NCBI GenBank assembly: GCA_910579415.1
Contig: CAJTUY010000001.1
Coordinates: forward strand, 104,045-117,784
DNA length: 13,740 nt
Origin: an uncultured Clostridia bacterium
Lineage (GTDB): Bacteria; Bacillota; Clostridia; UBA1381
Direction of reading: 5' to 3'
The notes below the pieces were generated by a model. The model was not told where the DNA came from. It worked only from the letters and a program-made list of their open reading frames with translations, and did not search any database. The translations under genes were made by a program, and so were the position numbers. The stretch's first letter is position 1, and each line of letters begins with the position of its first letter. This document shows positions 7,837 to 13,740 of the stretch, piece by piece.

Positions 7837-8770
7837 AATACCGGTTATAGCGGTGGTGGGTCCGACTGCTTCGGGAAAGACGGGACTTGCGATAGATATA
7901 GCAAAATATACGGACGGTGAGATTATAAGCGCCGACAGTATGCAGATTTATAAGCATATGAATATAGGCTCGGCAAAGCCCACACCATCGGAATGTGCCG
8001 AAGCGGTGCATCATATGATTGATTTTCTTGAGCCGTATGAGGAATTCAGCGTTGCCGATTATACGGATATGGCGCATAAAGTTATTTACGATATATATGC
8101 GCGGGGCAAAGTTCCTGTTATGGCAGGTGGAACAGGTCTGTATATAAATTCCGTTATAAACGATATAACCTTCGGTGAGATTGATGCTGACTATAATCTC
8201 CGCGATGAGCTTAATAATACAGCAAAAGAAAAGGGGAATGAGTATCTGCTTAACATGCTTTGGGAAATTGACCCTGAAGCGGCGGAAAAAATGCATCCCA
8301 ATAATTTAAGACGCATTATACGCGCGATTGAGTTTTACAGGGTTACAGGAAAAAGAATATCGGAGCATCAGGAGGAAACTCAAAGGACGGTGAGCAGGTA
8401 TGAGCCGCTTATGTTCTGTATTGACTGGGACAGAGAGGTTTTGTATGAGAGGATAAATAAACGCGTGGATATAATGATTGAAGAAGGACTGGCAGACGAG
8501 GTTAAGCGTCTTGCCGATATGGGCTGTACGCGTGAAATGAACTCAATGAAAGGCATAGGGTATAAGGAGGTAATGGATTATCTTGACGGAAAAACGAGTA
8601 TGGAGGGAACTGTTGAGATAATCAAACAGTCATCCAGACGGTATGCAAAGCGTCAGCTTACATGGTTCAGACGTGATAAAAGGATACATTATCTTAATCC
8701 ACAAAAACCGTTTGAAGAAGCAAAACCGATTATAGACGAATTTTTGAAAAAACAGATAAAAAATACTTGA
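7829..8770 (+). CDS. miaA: tRNA dimethylallyltransferase MiaA
   Basis: A 313-residue enzyme that transfers the dimethylallyl group from DMAPP to N6 of A37 in UNN-reading tRNAs, giving the i6A that MiaB methylthiolates. Motifs are the P-loop GPTASGKT (11-18), SADSMQIY (34-41, catalytic Asp36), DFLEPYEEFSVADY, MAGGTGLY and the C-terminal SRRYAKRQLTWFRRD. There is no ATG near the 5' end; TTG at 7829-7831 is chosen because AGGAG (7814-7818) lies 10 bases upstream and the resulting N-terminus (SKIPVIAVVGPTASGKT) fits the family. A second in-frame TTG at 7808 would add seven residues but would place that site within the gene. The 8-base overlap with mutL suggests translational coupling. The stop codon TGA is part of the -35 box of the next promoter. 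Confidence 0.96.
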   Translation: MSKIPVIAVVGPTASGKTGLAIDIAKYTDGEIISADSMQIYKHMNIGSAKPTPSECAEAVHHMIDFLEPYEEFSVADYTDMAHKVIYDIYARGKVPVMAGGTGLYINSVINDITFGEIDADYNLRDELNNTAKEKGNEYLLNMLWEIDPEAAEKMHPNNLRRIIRAIEFYRVTGKRISEHQEETQRTVSRYEPLMFCIDWDREVLYERINKRVDIMIEEGLADEVKRLADMGCTREMNSMKGIGYKEVMDYLDGKTSMEGTVEIIKQSSRRYAKRQLTWFRRDKRIHYLNPQKPFEEAKPIIDEFLKKQIKNT

Positions 8771-8795
8771 CAAGCATATTTTACTATGCTATAAT
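8767..8795 (+). promoter_or_regulatory. Consensus sigma-A promoter of the rplJ operon
   Basis: TTGACA (8767-8772), exactly 17 bases, TATAAT (8790-8795): a perfect match to the sigma-70/sigma-A consensus in both boxes. The -35 box overlaps the stop codon of miaA. Transcription should begin near 8802, just before the L10-type leader. Such a strong promoter suits ribosomal stalk protein genes. Confidence 0.92.
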
Positions 8796-8801
8796 ACAAT
8801 G

Positions 8802-8918
8802 GTTGAAAATCCGTAGACAGTCGGCGGTTGGCGGCAGATATGCCGCAGACATAAGTCCTACCGAGGGTGTTTGGTAATGATTATTACAGGCTCTTGGTCT
8901 ACGACTGAGGGCTTTTTT
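8802..8918 (+). ncRNA. Ribosomal protein L10 leader (autoregulatory mRNA element)
   Basis: This untranslated leader lies between the promoter and rplJ and has the make-up of the Firmicute L10 leader that binds the L10-L12 complex. CGTAGAC (8812-8818) can pair with GTCTACG (8897-8903), closing a domain. Inside it are the hairpin GCGGCA-gata-TGCCGC (8831-8846) and CGGT (8825-8828) facing ACCG (8860-8863), with unpaired purines around CCTACCGAGGG as expected for the protein-binding site. The 3' half of the closing helix is also part of the terminator stem at 8888-8914, so the two folds exclude each other. Known model: excess L10-L12 binds the leader, frees the terminator and stops transcription. 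The structure was drawn by eye; the family assignment rests on motif and location. Confidence 0.85.
8888..8918 (+). terminator. Intrinsic attenuator in the L10 leader
   Basis: The two strands 8888-8899 and 8903-8914 can pair over 12 positions (8 Watson-Crick and 4 G-U) around the loop TAC, followed by six Ts (8913-8918). Its 5' arm includes part of GTCTACG, which is needed for the competing helix of the leader. No other terminator lies after miaA, so this site may also stop transcripts coming from the mutSL-miaA genes. Confidence 0.78.
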
Positions 8919-8923
8919 ATTAC

Positions 8924-8967
8924 GTAAGAAAGCATTACTTTTGGATTTTCAAAGGTAATATTCTTAC
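8924..8967 (+). promoter_or_regulatory. Second hairpin between attenuator and rplJ Shine-Dalgarno
   Basis: GTAAGAA (8924-8930) pairs with TTCTTAC (8961-8967), and ATTACTTTT (8934-8942) pairs with AAAGGTAAT (8951-8959) with one G-U pair, giving a long interrupted stem with an 8-base loop and a small asymmetric bulge (AGC against A). The stem ends one position before AGGAGGTG (8968-8975), the rplJ ribosome-binding site, which lies 10 bases from the ATG. It has no U-tract, so it is not a terminator. It could hold the ribosome-binding site open, stabilise the mRNA 5' end, or be an RNase III-type processing site; its role is not known. Confidence 0.55.
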
Positions 8968-8985
8968 AGGAGGTGAAAAGAAAAT

Positions 8986-9657
8986 ATGCCAAGTGAAAAG
9001 GTTTTAGAAGCAAAGAAAGCACAGGTTGCTGAGGTTATCGAGGTGCTTAAGGGCGCTCAGACAGGTGTTCTTGTTGATTATCGCGGTCTTTCTGTTGAGG
9101 AGGATACAGCCCTCAGAACAAAGCTCAGAGAAGCTAATGTTAAGTATTTTGTTATGAAAAATACACTTCTTCTCCGTGCGGCTAAGGAAATTGGTCTTGA
9201 GGCTTTGGAAGAAGCACTTCACGGACCTACGGCTATTGCGGTTTCATCAGAAGATGCGGTAGCTCCGGCAAAGGTACTTTCAGATTTTGCGAAGGAAAAT
9301 GAAAAGCTTGAAATCAAATCCGGATTTATGGATGGTGCTGTTATGTCACTTGACGAGATTAAGACTCTTGCATCAACACCGAATTTGGAAACATTGATTG
9401 CAAAGATGATGGGAAGCTTGAACTCGTCAGTATCTGCGCTTGCAAGAACTCTTGCAGCTATCGCAGACGGCGGTGTTGAAATTGCTGACCTAATCGCAAA
9501 GAAACAGGGCGAGGAGGCTCCTGCAGAGGAGGCAAAGGCAGAAGAGGCAGCTCCTGCTGCTGAAGAAACACAGGCAGAGGCTCCGGTTGAGGAAGCTCCC
9601 GCAGAGGAAGAAAAGTCAGAAGAGGCTCCGGCTGAAGCATCAGATGATGCTGAATAA
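8986..9657 (+). CDS. rplJ: Large ribosomal subunit protein uL10 (L10) with acidic tail
   Basis: A 223-residue L10, the base of the ribosomal stalk, which binds 23S rRNA and carries L7/L12 dimers on its C-terminal helix. The core (about 1-174) has the usual features: VLVDYRGLSVEED, LREANVKYFVMKNTLLLRAA, LHGPTAIAVS and the L12-binding helix region. It is followed by a 48-residue tail (176-223) made of 18 Glu, 16 Ala, 5 Pro, 2 Asp and a few others in EEAPAEE-type units. Bacterial L10 is usually about 165-180 residues, so the tail is extra and probably disordered. It stays in frame with codon use like the core. The gene starts the autoregulated operon and is followed by rplL after 39 bases. Confidence 0.96.
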   Translation: MPSEKVLEAKKAQVAEVIEVLKGAQTGVLVDYRGLSVEEDTALRTKLREANVKYFVMKNTLLLRAAKEIGLEALEEALHGPTAIAVSSEDAVAPAKVLSDFAKENEKLEIKSGFMDGAVMSLDEIKTLASTPNLETLIAKMMGSLNSSVSALARTLAAIADGGVEIADLIAKKQGEEAPAEEAKAEEAAPAAEETQAEAPVEEAPAEEEKSEEAPAEASDDAE

Positions 9658-9696
9658 TCAACAGAAAATAAGTTAATTTAATAGGAGGAAATTAAA

Positions 9697-10071
9697 ATGG
9701 CAGATTTGAATGCAATTCTTGATTCAATTAAGGAATTAAAGCTACTTGAAGTTGCTGAATTGGTAAAAATGATGGAAGAAGAGTTCGGCGTAAGCGCAGC
9801 TGCACCTGTAATGGTTGCAGGCGGTGCTGCTGACGGCGGCGCAGCAGGCGGCGCTGAGAAATCAGAGTTTGACGTTGTTCTTGCAGATGCAGGCGCATCA
9901 AAGCTTGGCGTAATCAAGGTAGTAAGAGAAATTACAGGTCTTGGTCTTAAGGAAGCAAAGGCTCTTGTTGACGGCGCTCCCGGCACTGTTAAGGAAGCTG
10001 TTGCTAAGGAAGAGGCTGAAGGCATGAAGGCTAAGCTTGAAGAAGCAGGTGCTAAGGTAGAATTGAAGTAA
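9697..10071 (+). CDS. rplL: Large ribosomal subunit protein bL12 (L7/L12)
   Basis: A 124-residue L7/L12, the multi-copy stalk protein that recruits and stimulates translation GTPases. The N-terminal dimerisation helices (about 1-33) are followed by a flexible Ala/Gly hinge (about 34-55, AAPVMVAGGAADGGAAGGAE) and the globular C-terminal domain, with the factor-binding surface KLGVIKVVREITGLGLKEAK and LVDGAPGTVKE. Length is standard. AGGAGG lies just before the ATG. There is no terminator after it, and the next gene starts 39 bases downstream, so it is co-transcribed with the YceD-family gene. Confidence 0.98.
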   Translation: MADLNAILDSIKELKLLEVAELVKMMEEEFGVSAAAPVMVAGGAADGGAAGGAEKSEFDVVLADAGASKLGVIKVVREITGLGLKEAKALVDGAPGTVKEAVAKEEAEGMKAKLEEAGAKVELK

Positions 10072-10110
10072 TTTAACTCTGATTTAGTTTATCGAGGAGT
10101 ATAGATTGTT

Positions 10111-10620
10111 ATGACAATAGATGTATCTGCAATACTCAAAGAGCTGGGCGGAAAAATAGCCGTTAACGGTTATGTTGAGCTTGGCGATACAGATTTTTTG
10201 GGTGAAACATATGGCTTTTCCGAACCGGTAAAGGTTCAGGGGGATATTTCAAATAACGGAAAATCTCTTATTTTGAAGGCAGAGTGTACAGGCAGTATGA
10301 AAACACGGTGCGCGCGCTGTATGAAGGAGATTAACGTGCCGATTGAGTTTACGCTTGATGAAAATCTGATACAGGGTGATGATGGAAATGCCTATGACGA
10401 TGATGTTATAGTTTTTGACGGAACACAGGTGGATATTGACGAAATTGTTGCTGACGGTTTTCTTATGAATGTCGATGGCAAGTATTTGTGTCAGGAGGAT
10501 TGCAGAGGACTTTGTCCCGAGTGCGGCGCGGACCTTAACGAAGGCGACTGCGGCTGTAATATGGATACAATTGACCCACGTTGGGAAGGGCTTCTTGATA
10601 TTATGAAAAATAATGAGTAA
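10111..10620 (+). CDS. YceD/DUF177 family protein
   Basis: A 169-residue member of the YceD (DUF177, YlbN in Bacillus) family, found next to rpmF in most bacteria and linked to 23S rRNA accumulation. Visible features are the central CxxC of the family (Cys67, Cys70, TRCARCMKEI) and a C-terminal cysteine cluster LCQEDCRGLCPECGADLNEG with Cys127, Cys131, Cys135, Cys138, then Cys147 and Cys149, likely a zinc site. The acidic middle segment (DDGNAYDDDVIVFDGTQVDI) is typical. AGGAG (10095-10099) lies 11 bases before the ATG, a slightly long spacing. Its pairing with rpmF is the standard arrangement; its place directly behind rplL is not. Confidence 0.92.
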   Translation: MTIDVSAILKELGGKIAVNGYVELGDTDFLGETYGFSEPVKVQGDISNNGKSLILKAECTGSMKTRCARCMKEINVPIEFTLDENLIQGDDGNAYDDDVIVFDGTQVDIDEIVADGFLMNVDGKYLCQEDCRGLCPECGADLNEGDCGCNMDTIDPRWEGLLDIMKNNE

Positions 10621-10653
10621 CTGATAGTCAGAGAGAATTATGGAGGTGTAATT

Positions 10654-10836
10654 ATGGCAGTACCTAAGGGTAAAGTTTCAAAAGCCAGAAGAGATAAAAG
10701 ACGTGCCAACTGGAAGCTGACCGCACCTAATATGGTGGAGTGTCCGCAGTGCCACGAATTTAAAATGCCTCATAAGGTTTGTAAGTCCTGCGGATATTAC
10801 AACGGCAAGGAAGTTATAAAAAAAGTTGAGGACTAA
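10654..10836 (+). CDS. rpmF: Large ribosomal subunit protein bL32 (L32), zinc-binding form
   Basis: A 60-residue L32. The start MAVPKGKVSKARRDKRRANWK is the conserved rRNA-binding N-terminus. Cys30, Cys33, Cys43 and Cys46 (CPQC...CKSC) form the complete zinc ribbon, so this is the zinc-containing (C+) form rather than a cysteine-free paralogue. GGAGGTG precedes the ATG, 33 bases after the YceD-family stop. It is the last gene of the unit; a strong terminator follows 18 bases after its stop. Confidence 0.98.
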   Translation: MAVPKGKVSKARRDKRRANWKLTAPNMVECPQCHEFKMPHKVCKSCGYYNGKEVIKKVED

Positions 10837-10854
10837 TTCGGCTTATTTAAGATT

Positions 10855-10882
10855 AAAAAAGACTGCGTAAGCAGTCTTTTTT
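10855..10882 (+). terminator. Rho-independent terminator after rpmF
   Basis: GACTGC (10861-10866), loop GTAA, GCAGTC (10871-10876), flanked by six As before and six Ts after, so the stem can extend to 12 pairs. It closes the rplJ-rplL-yceD-rpmF transcript and is symmetric enough to act in both directions. Confidence 0.93.
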
Positions 10883-10903
10883 GGTATGTGCCGCCAAAAA
10901 AAG

Positions 10904-10936
10904 AAATGTTTCAAATATGTAACAAATGTAACATTT
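10904..10936. repeat. Inverted and tandem repeats upstream of nrdD
   Basis: ATGTAACA occurs twice with a period of 9 bases (10917-10924 and 10926-10933), and the pair sits in a 7-bp inverted repeat AAATGTT (10904-10910) / AACATTT (10930-10936). It lies about 50-80 bases upstream of the nrdD -35, where an activator or second repressor site could be. The region is AT-rich, so chance is a serious alternative. Confidence 0.35.
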
Positions 10937-10972
10937 AGATTTCCTAAAAACATCTATTTGTATTTGTTTTGT

Positions 10973-10992
10973 AAAACAATATATATTGTTTT
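10973..10992. promoter_or_regulatory. 20-bp perfect palindrome over the nrdD -35 (candidate operator)
   Basis: AAAACAATATATATTGTTTT is its own reverse complement over all 20 bases and contains the -35 box TTGTTT. A third half-site TTGTTTT (10964-10970) lies just upstream, giving half-sites in alternating orientation. Position and AT core resemble NrdR boxes, the operators of ribonucleotide reductase genes, but NrdR boxes are usually tandem 16-bp palindromes with ACAC/GTGT ends, and only one palindrome with a 2-bp wider core is seen here. NrdR or another redox or nucleotide sensor is therefore an inference. Confidence 0.55.
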
Positions 10993-11014
10993 GAAATATC
11001 AATTATGCTATAAT
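10986..11014 (+). promoter_or_regulatory. Extended -10 sigma-A promoter of nrdDG
   Basis: TTGTTT (10986-10991), 17-base spacer, TATAAT (11009-11014), with TG at 11006-11007 making an extended -10. Predicted start of transcription is near 11021. The palindrome at 10973-10992 covers the -35, so a bound protein would block RNA polymerase. Confidence 0.75.
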
Positions 11015-11020
11015 AACTAC

Positions 11021-11174
11021 AAGATATAGAGATTGGAAATGATTACAAACACAAAATATAGTATCATAACACAAAATCATTTGCACGAAAAATGCGTAAA
11101 ATCAAGGGAAAGCGTAATTGAGTGCAGATTTTTTTCGGTCAAATACAGACATATCAGAAAAGGGGAATTTGGAA
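11021..11174 (+). other. Untranslated leader of nrdD, about 154 bases
   Basis: The stretch between the predicted transcription start and the chosen nrdD ATG is AT-rich and carries no convincing gene. I looked for cobalamin and other known riboswitch cores and see none, and no terminator hairpin. The only open frame of note (11039-11194, 51 codons) lacks a good ribosome-binding site and overlaps nrdD. The leader is longer than the others in this window, so it may hold unrecognised regulation. Confidence 0.4.
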
Positions 11175-13301
11175 ATGAAGGTACAAAAACGTGACGGAAG
11201 GATTGTAAGCTACGAAGCGGATAAAATTACAGCCGCAATTCAGAAAGCGAATATTGAAGTAACTGCATCTCAGAAAGCTAATGATGAGATTATTGTTGAA
11301 GCGATTGAAAATGTGGAAAAGACTACGGGGGATGTTATTCCTGTTGAAATGATACAGGATATAATAGAAAAGACGCTTGTAAGCAATAATAAATATGTAC
11401 TTGCAAAGAAGTATATGATTTATCGTTATCAGCGCAGTCTTTTAAGAAAGTCAAATACAACTGACGAGTCTATCCTGAAGCTTATCAGAAATGAAAATAA
11501 GGAGCTGGCGGAGGAAAACTCAAACAAAAACACCGCTCATGCGTCAACACAGCGTGACTATATAGCGGGCGAGGTTTCCCGTGATGTCACAAAGCGTTTG
11601 CTTTTACCCGAACATATTGCTATGGCTCATGAAAACGGAATACTTCATTTCCATGACGCAGACTACTTTATCCAGCCGATATTTAATTGCTGTCTTATAA
11701 ATATTAAGGATATGCTTGATAACGGTACTGTTATGAACGGCAAGCTTATTGAATCTCCGAAGAGTTTTCAGGTTGCATGTACAGTTACAACTCAGATTAT
11801 TGCGGCTGTTGCAAGTAACCAGTACGGCGGACAGTCGGTTAATGTAGCGCATTTGGGCAAATATCTCAGAAAGAGCCGCGACAAATTCATGAAAGAAGCC
11901 ACAGCGCGTTTCGGAGATACACTTAGCGAGGAGGCAATACAAAAAATTGTCGATATGCGCGTTGAAGATGAATTGAAGTCAGGCGTACAGACAATTCAGT
12001 ATCAGATTAACACTCTGATGACCACAAACGGTCAGTCACCGTTCGTGACGCTGTTCCTGTATATAGAAGAGGATGACGAGTATGTTGAAGAAAATGTAAA
12101 GATAATAGAAGAAATTTTGCGTCAGCGTCTTGAAGGCATCAAGAATGAGCAGGGAGTATATGTTACTCCGGCATTCCCGAAGCTTGTGTATGTACTTGAC
12201 GAAAATAACTGCTTAAAGGGCGGTAAGTATGATTATGTTACAAAGCTTGCTGTAAAATGCTCGGCAAAGAGAATGTACCCCGACTATATTTCTGCAAAGA
12301 AAATGCGTGAAAATTACGAGGGTAATGTGTTTGGTCCTATGGGCTGCCGTTCGTTCCTGTCACCGTGGAAGGATGAAAATGGTGAATATAAATGGGAGGG
12401 ACGCTTTAATCAGGGCGTTGTAAGCATTAACCTTCCGCAAATCGGAATTGTTGCCGCAGGCGATGAGGAAAAATTCTGGAAGGTTTTTGATGAAAGACTT
12501 GATATATGCTATGAAGCGCTGATGTGCAGGCATAAGGCGCTTGAAGGAACCCTGTCCGATGTAAGTCCGATACACTGGCAGTACGGAGCGATTGCAAGGT
12601 TGAAGAAGGGTGAAACGATTGATAAATATCTTCACGGCGGATATTCGTCAATATCATTGGGATATATAGGACTTTATGAGCTTACCTATCTTATGACGGG
12701 TGAAAGTCAGACAAACGGCAAGGGCAAGGAATTTGCATTTAAGGTTATGAACCACCTGCGTGATAAGGTGAATGAATGGAAGGCAAAAACAGGAATAGGC
12801 TTTGCTCTTTATGGTACGCCTGCCGAAACTCTCTGCTACCGTTTTGCGCGTATAGACAGGGAGAAATACGGTGAGATTAAGAACGTAACGGATAAGGGGT
12901 ATTATACAAACTCATATCATGTTGATGTAAGAGAAAAAATTGATGCGTTTAAGAAATTTGATATTGAAAGCGAATTTCAGAATATATCTCTCGGCGGAGC
13001 TATTTCATATGTTGAAATACCGAATATGCAGAATAATCTGCCGGCGCTTGAAATGCTTGTTAAATATATTTACGACAATATCCAGTACGGTGAATTTAAT
13101 ACGAAGTCAGATTATTGCCAGGAGTGTGGATTTGACGGCGAGATAATTCTTAATGAGGATATGGAATGGGAATGTCCGCAGTGTCATAATAAAGACCATA
13201 ATAAGCTTAATGTTACGCGCCGTACCTGCGGATATTTGGGAGAAAACTTCTGGAATACAGGTAAGACGAAGGAAATAAAAAGCAGGGTTTTACACCTCTA
13301 A
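11175..13301 (+). CDS. nrdD: Anaerobic (class III) ribonucleoside-triphosphate reductase NrdD
   Basis: A 708-residue glycyl-radical enzyme that reduces ribonucleoside triphosphates to dNTPs without oxygen. An N-terminal ATP-cone (KVQKRDGRIVSYEADKI..., about 1-95) gives allosteric control by ATP/dATP. The catalytic barrel includes FNCCLINIKDML (Cys172, Cys173) and MGCRSFLSPW (Cys391, the probable thiyl-radical Cys). The C-terminal zinc site is Cys648, Cys651, Cys667, Cys670, followed by RRTCGYLG with the radical Gly686. The open frame extends upstream to a TTG at 11118, but ATG 11175 is chosen because it begins the ATP-cone exactly and has a GGGGA ribosome-binding site (11162-11166) before it. 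nrdG follows after 12 bases. Confidence 0.97.
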   Translation: MKVQKRDGRIVSYEADKITAAIQKANIEVTASQKANDEIIVEAIENVEKTTGDVIPVEMIQDIIEKTLVSNNKYVLAKKYMIYRYQRSLLRKSNTTDESILKLIRNENKELAEENSNKNTAHASTQRDYIAGEVSRDVTKRLLLPEHIAMAHENGILHFHDADYFIQPIFNCCLINIKDMLDNGTVMNGKLIESPKSFQVACTVTTQIIAAVASNQYGGQSVNVAHLGKYLRKSRDKFMKEATARFGDTLSEEAIQKIVDMRVEDELKSGVQTIQYQINTLMTTNGQSPFVTLFLYIEEDDEYVEENVKIIEEILRQRLEGIKNEQGVYVTPAFPKLVYVLDENNCLKGGKYDYVTKLAVKCSAKRMYPDYISAKKMRENYEGNVFGPMGCRSFLSPWKDENGEYKWEGRFNQGVVSINLPQIGIVAAGDEEKFWKVFDERLDICYEALMCRHKALEGTLSDVSPIHWQYGAIARLKKGETIDKYLHGGYSSISLGYIGLYELTYLMTGESQTNGKGKEFAFKVMNHLRDKVNEWKAKTGIGFALYGTPAETLCYRFARIDREKYGEIKNVTDKGYYTNSYHVDVREKIDAFKKFDIESEFQNISLGGAISYVEIPNMQNNLPALEMLVKYIYDNIQYGEFNTKSDYCQECGFDGEIILNEDMEWECPQCHNKDHNKLNVTRRTCGYLGENFWNTGKTKEIKSRVLHL

Positions 13302-13313
13302 GGAGCAGGATTT

Positions 13314-13740
13314 ATGAATTATGCTGCAATAAAAAAGACGGATATAGCAAACGGAACGGGCGTTAGAGTTTCATTGTTTGTAAGCGGCTGCCGCAGGCAC
13401 TGTAAAGGCTGTTTTAACAGCGAAACATGGGATTTTAATTTCGGCGCGCCGTTTACGGATGATACAATGCAGGAAATACTGGACGCGCTTGACCATGATT
13501 ATATTGAGGGCTTCAGTCTTCTTGGCGGAGAGCCGTTTGAACCTGAAAACAGAGGAGAGGTACTGCGTATTCTTACTGCTGTACGCAAGAAATTTCCTGA
13601 TAAAACCATATGGTGCTATACGGGTAATCGTTACGAAAATATGATTAAAGAAGCGCGTGAAATTGTTGAATTGCTTGATGTATTGGTAGACGGTGAGTTT
13701 ATAGAGGAAAGAAAAAATCTGCGTCTTAAATTTCGAGGTT
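13314..13740 (+). CDS. nrdG: Anaerobic ribonucleotide reductase activating protein NrdG, 5' part
   Basis: The first 142 codons are present; the gene runs off the right end (NrdG is usually about 155-175 residues, so only a short piece is missing). It is the radical-SAM activase that places the glycyl radical on NrdD. The CxxxCxxC cluster motif is Cys26, Cys30, Cys33 (VSGCRRHCKGCFNSETWDF), preceded by the substrate-binding NGTGVRVSLF and followed by SLLGGEPF, the GGE motif that binds SAM, and IWCYTGN. AGGAG (13301-13305) overlaps the nrdD stop codon, 8 bases before the ATG, so the two are translationally coupled. Confidence 0.96.
   Translation, partial: MNYAAIKKTDIANGTGVRVSLFVSGCRRHCKGCFNSETWDFNFGAPFTDDTMQEILDALDHDYIEGFSLLGGEPFEPENRGEVLRILTAVRKKFPDKTIWCYTGNRYENMIKEAREIVELLDVLVDGEFIEERKNLRLKFRG

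Noticed and set aside
8873..8887. Small hairpin GTAAT-gatt-ATTAC in the L10 leader
   Set aside because: Only five AT-rich pairs; probably a minor part of the leader fold and not a separate element.
9458..9661. Minus-strand open frame of 67 codons rich in Leu and Pro
   Set aside because: It is the complement of the repetitive Glu/Ala/Pro tail of rplJ and arises from that codon composition.
11118..11174. 19-residue N-terminal extension of NrdD from a TTG start
   Set aside because: The ATP-cone begins exactly at the ATG at 11175, which has its own ribosome-binding site; the extension is not part of the family.
11039..11194. 51-codon open frame beginning MITNTKYSI in the nrdD leader
   Set aside because: No clear ribosome-binding site, no recognisable family, and it overlaps the nrdD start by 20 bases in another frame. 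Probably chance in an AT-rich leader.

Overview
The window reads as a chromosomal housekeeping segment of an anaerobic, low-to-moderate GC Firmicute (Bacillota), most likely class Clostridia. The reasons are strong AGGAGG-type Shine-Dalgarno sites, consensus sigma-A promoters, the gene order miaB-ylbF-mutS-mutL-miaA (close to Bacillus ymcB-ymcA-mutS-mutL), an endonuclease-type MutL, an L10 autoregulatory leader, and an oxygen-sensitive class III ribonucleotide reductase (nrdD-nrdG). This assignment is an inference from gene content, not from any database search.

Layout. Minus strand, left end: the 5' part of a polysaccharide-deacetylase-like gene (1-130) preceded by a membrane-anchored metallophosphoesterase (131-970); stop and start codons of the two abut. 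A divergent intergenic region (971-1096) holds one promoter for each direction and a perfect 14-bp inverted repeat between them. Plus strand, 1097-8770: a compact cluster of a small Dabb-domain protein, miaB, a YlbF/YmcA-family protein with a cysteine-rich tail, mutS, mutL and miaA. The two enzymes that make the ms2i6A37 tRNA modification (MiaA, then MiaB) flank the mismatch-repair pair MutS/MutL. A consensus promoter starts inside the miaA stop codon and drives an L10-type leader with an intrinsic attenuator (8802-8918), followed by rplJ (L10, with an unusual 48-residue Glu/Ala/Pro tail), rplL (L7/L12), a YceD/DUF177 protein and rpmF (L32), closed by a strong terminator at 10855-10882. After a 338-base gap with a 20-bp palindrome over the -35 of an extended -10 promoter comes nrdD, then nrdG, which is cut by the right end.

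How the parts work together: tRNA modification and mismatch repair share one apparent transcript; ribosomal stalk proteins and L32 share a second, autoregulated one; anaerobic dNTP synthesis and its radical-SAM activase form a third. I see no transposons, CRISPR arrays, tRNA or rRNA genes, phage genes or signs of recent transfer. No novel multi-gene system is evident. The points worth a second look are regulatory (the 1014-1049 inverted repeat, the extra hairpin before rplJ, the nrdD palindrome) and structural (the L10 tail, the YlbF Cys tail, and rplJL separated from rpoBC).
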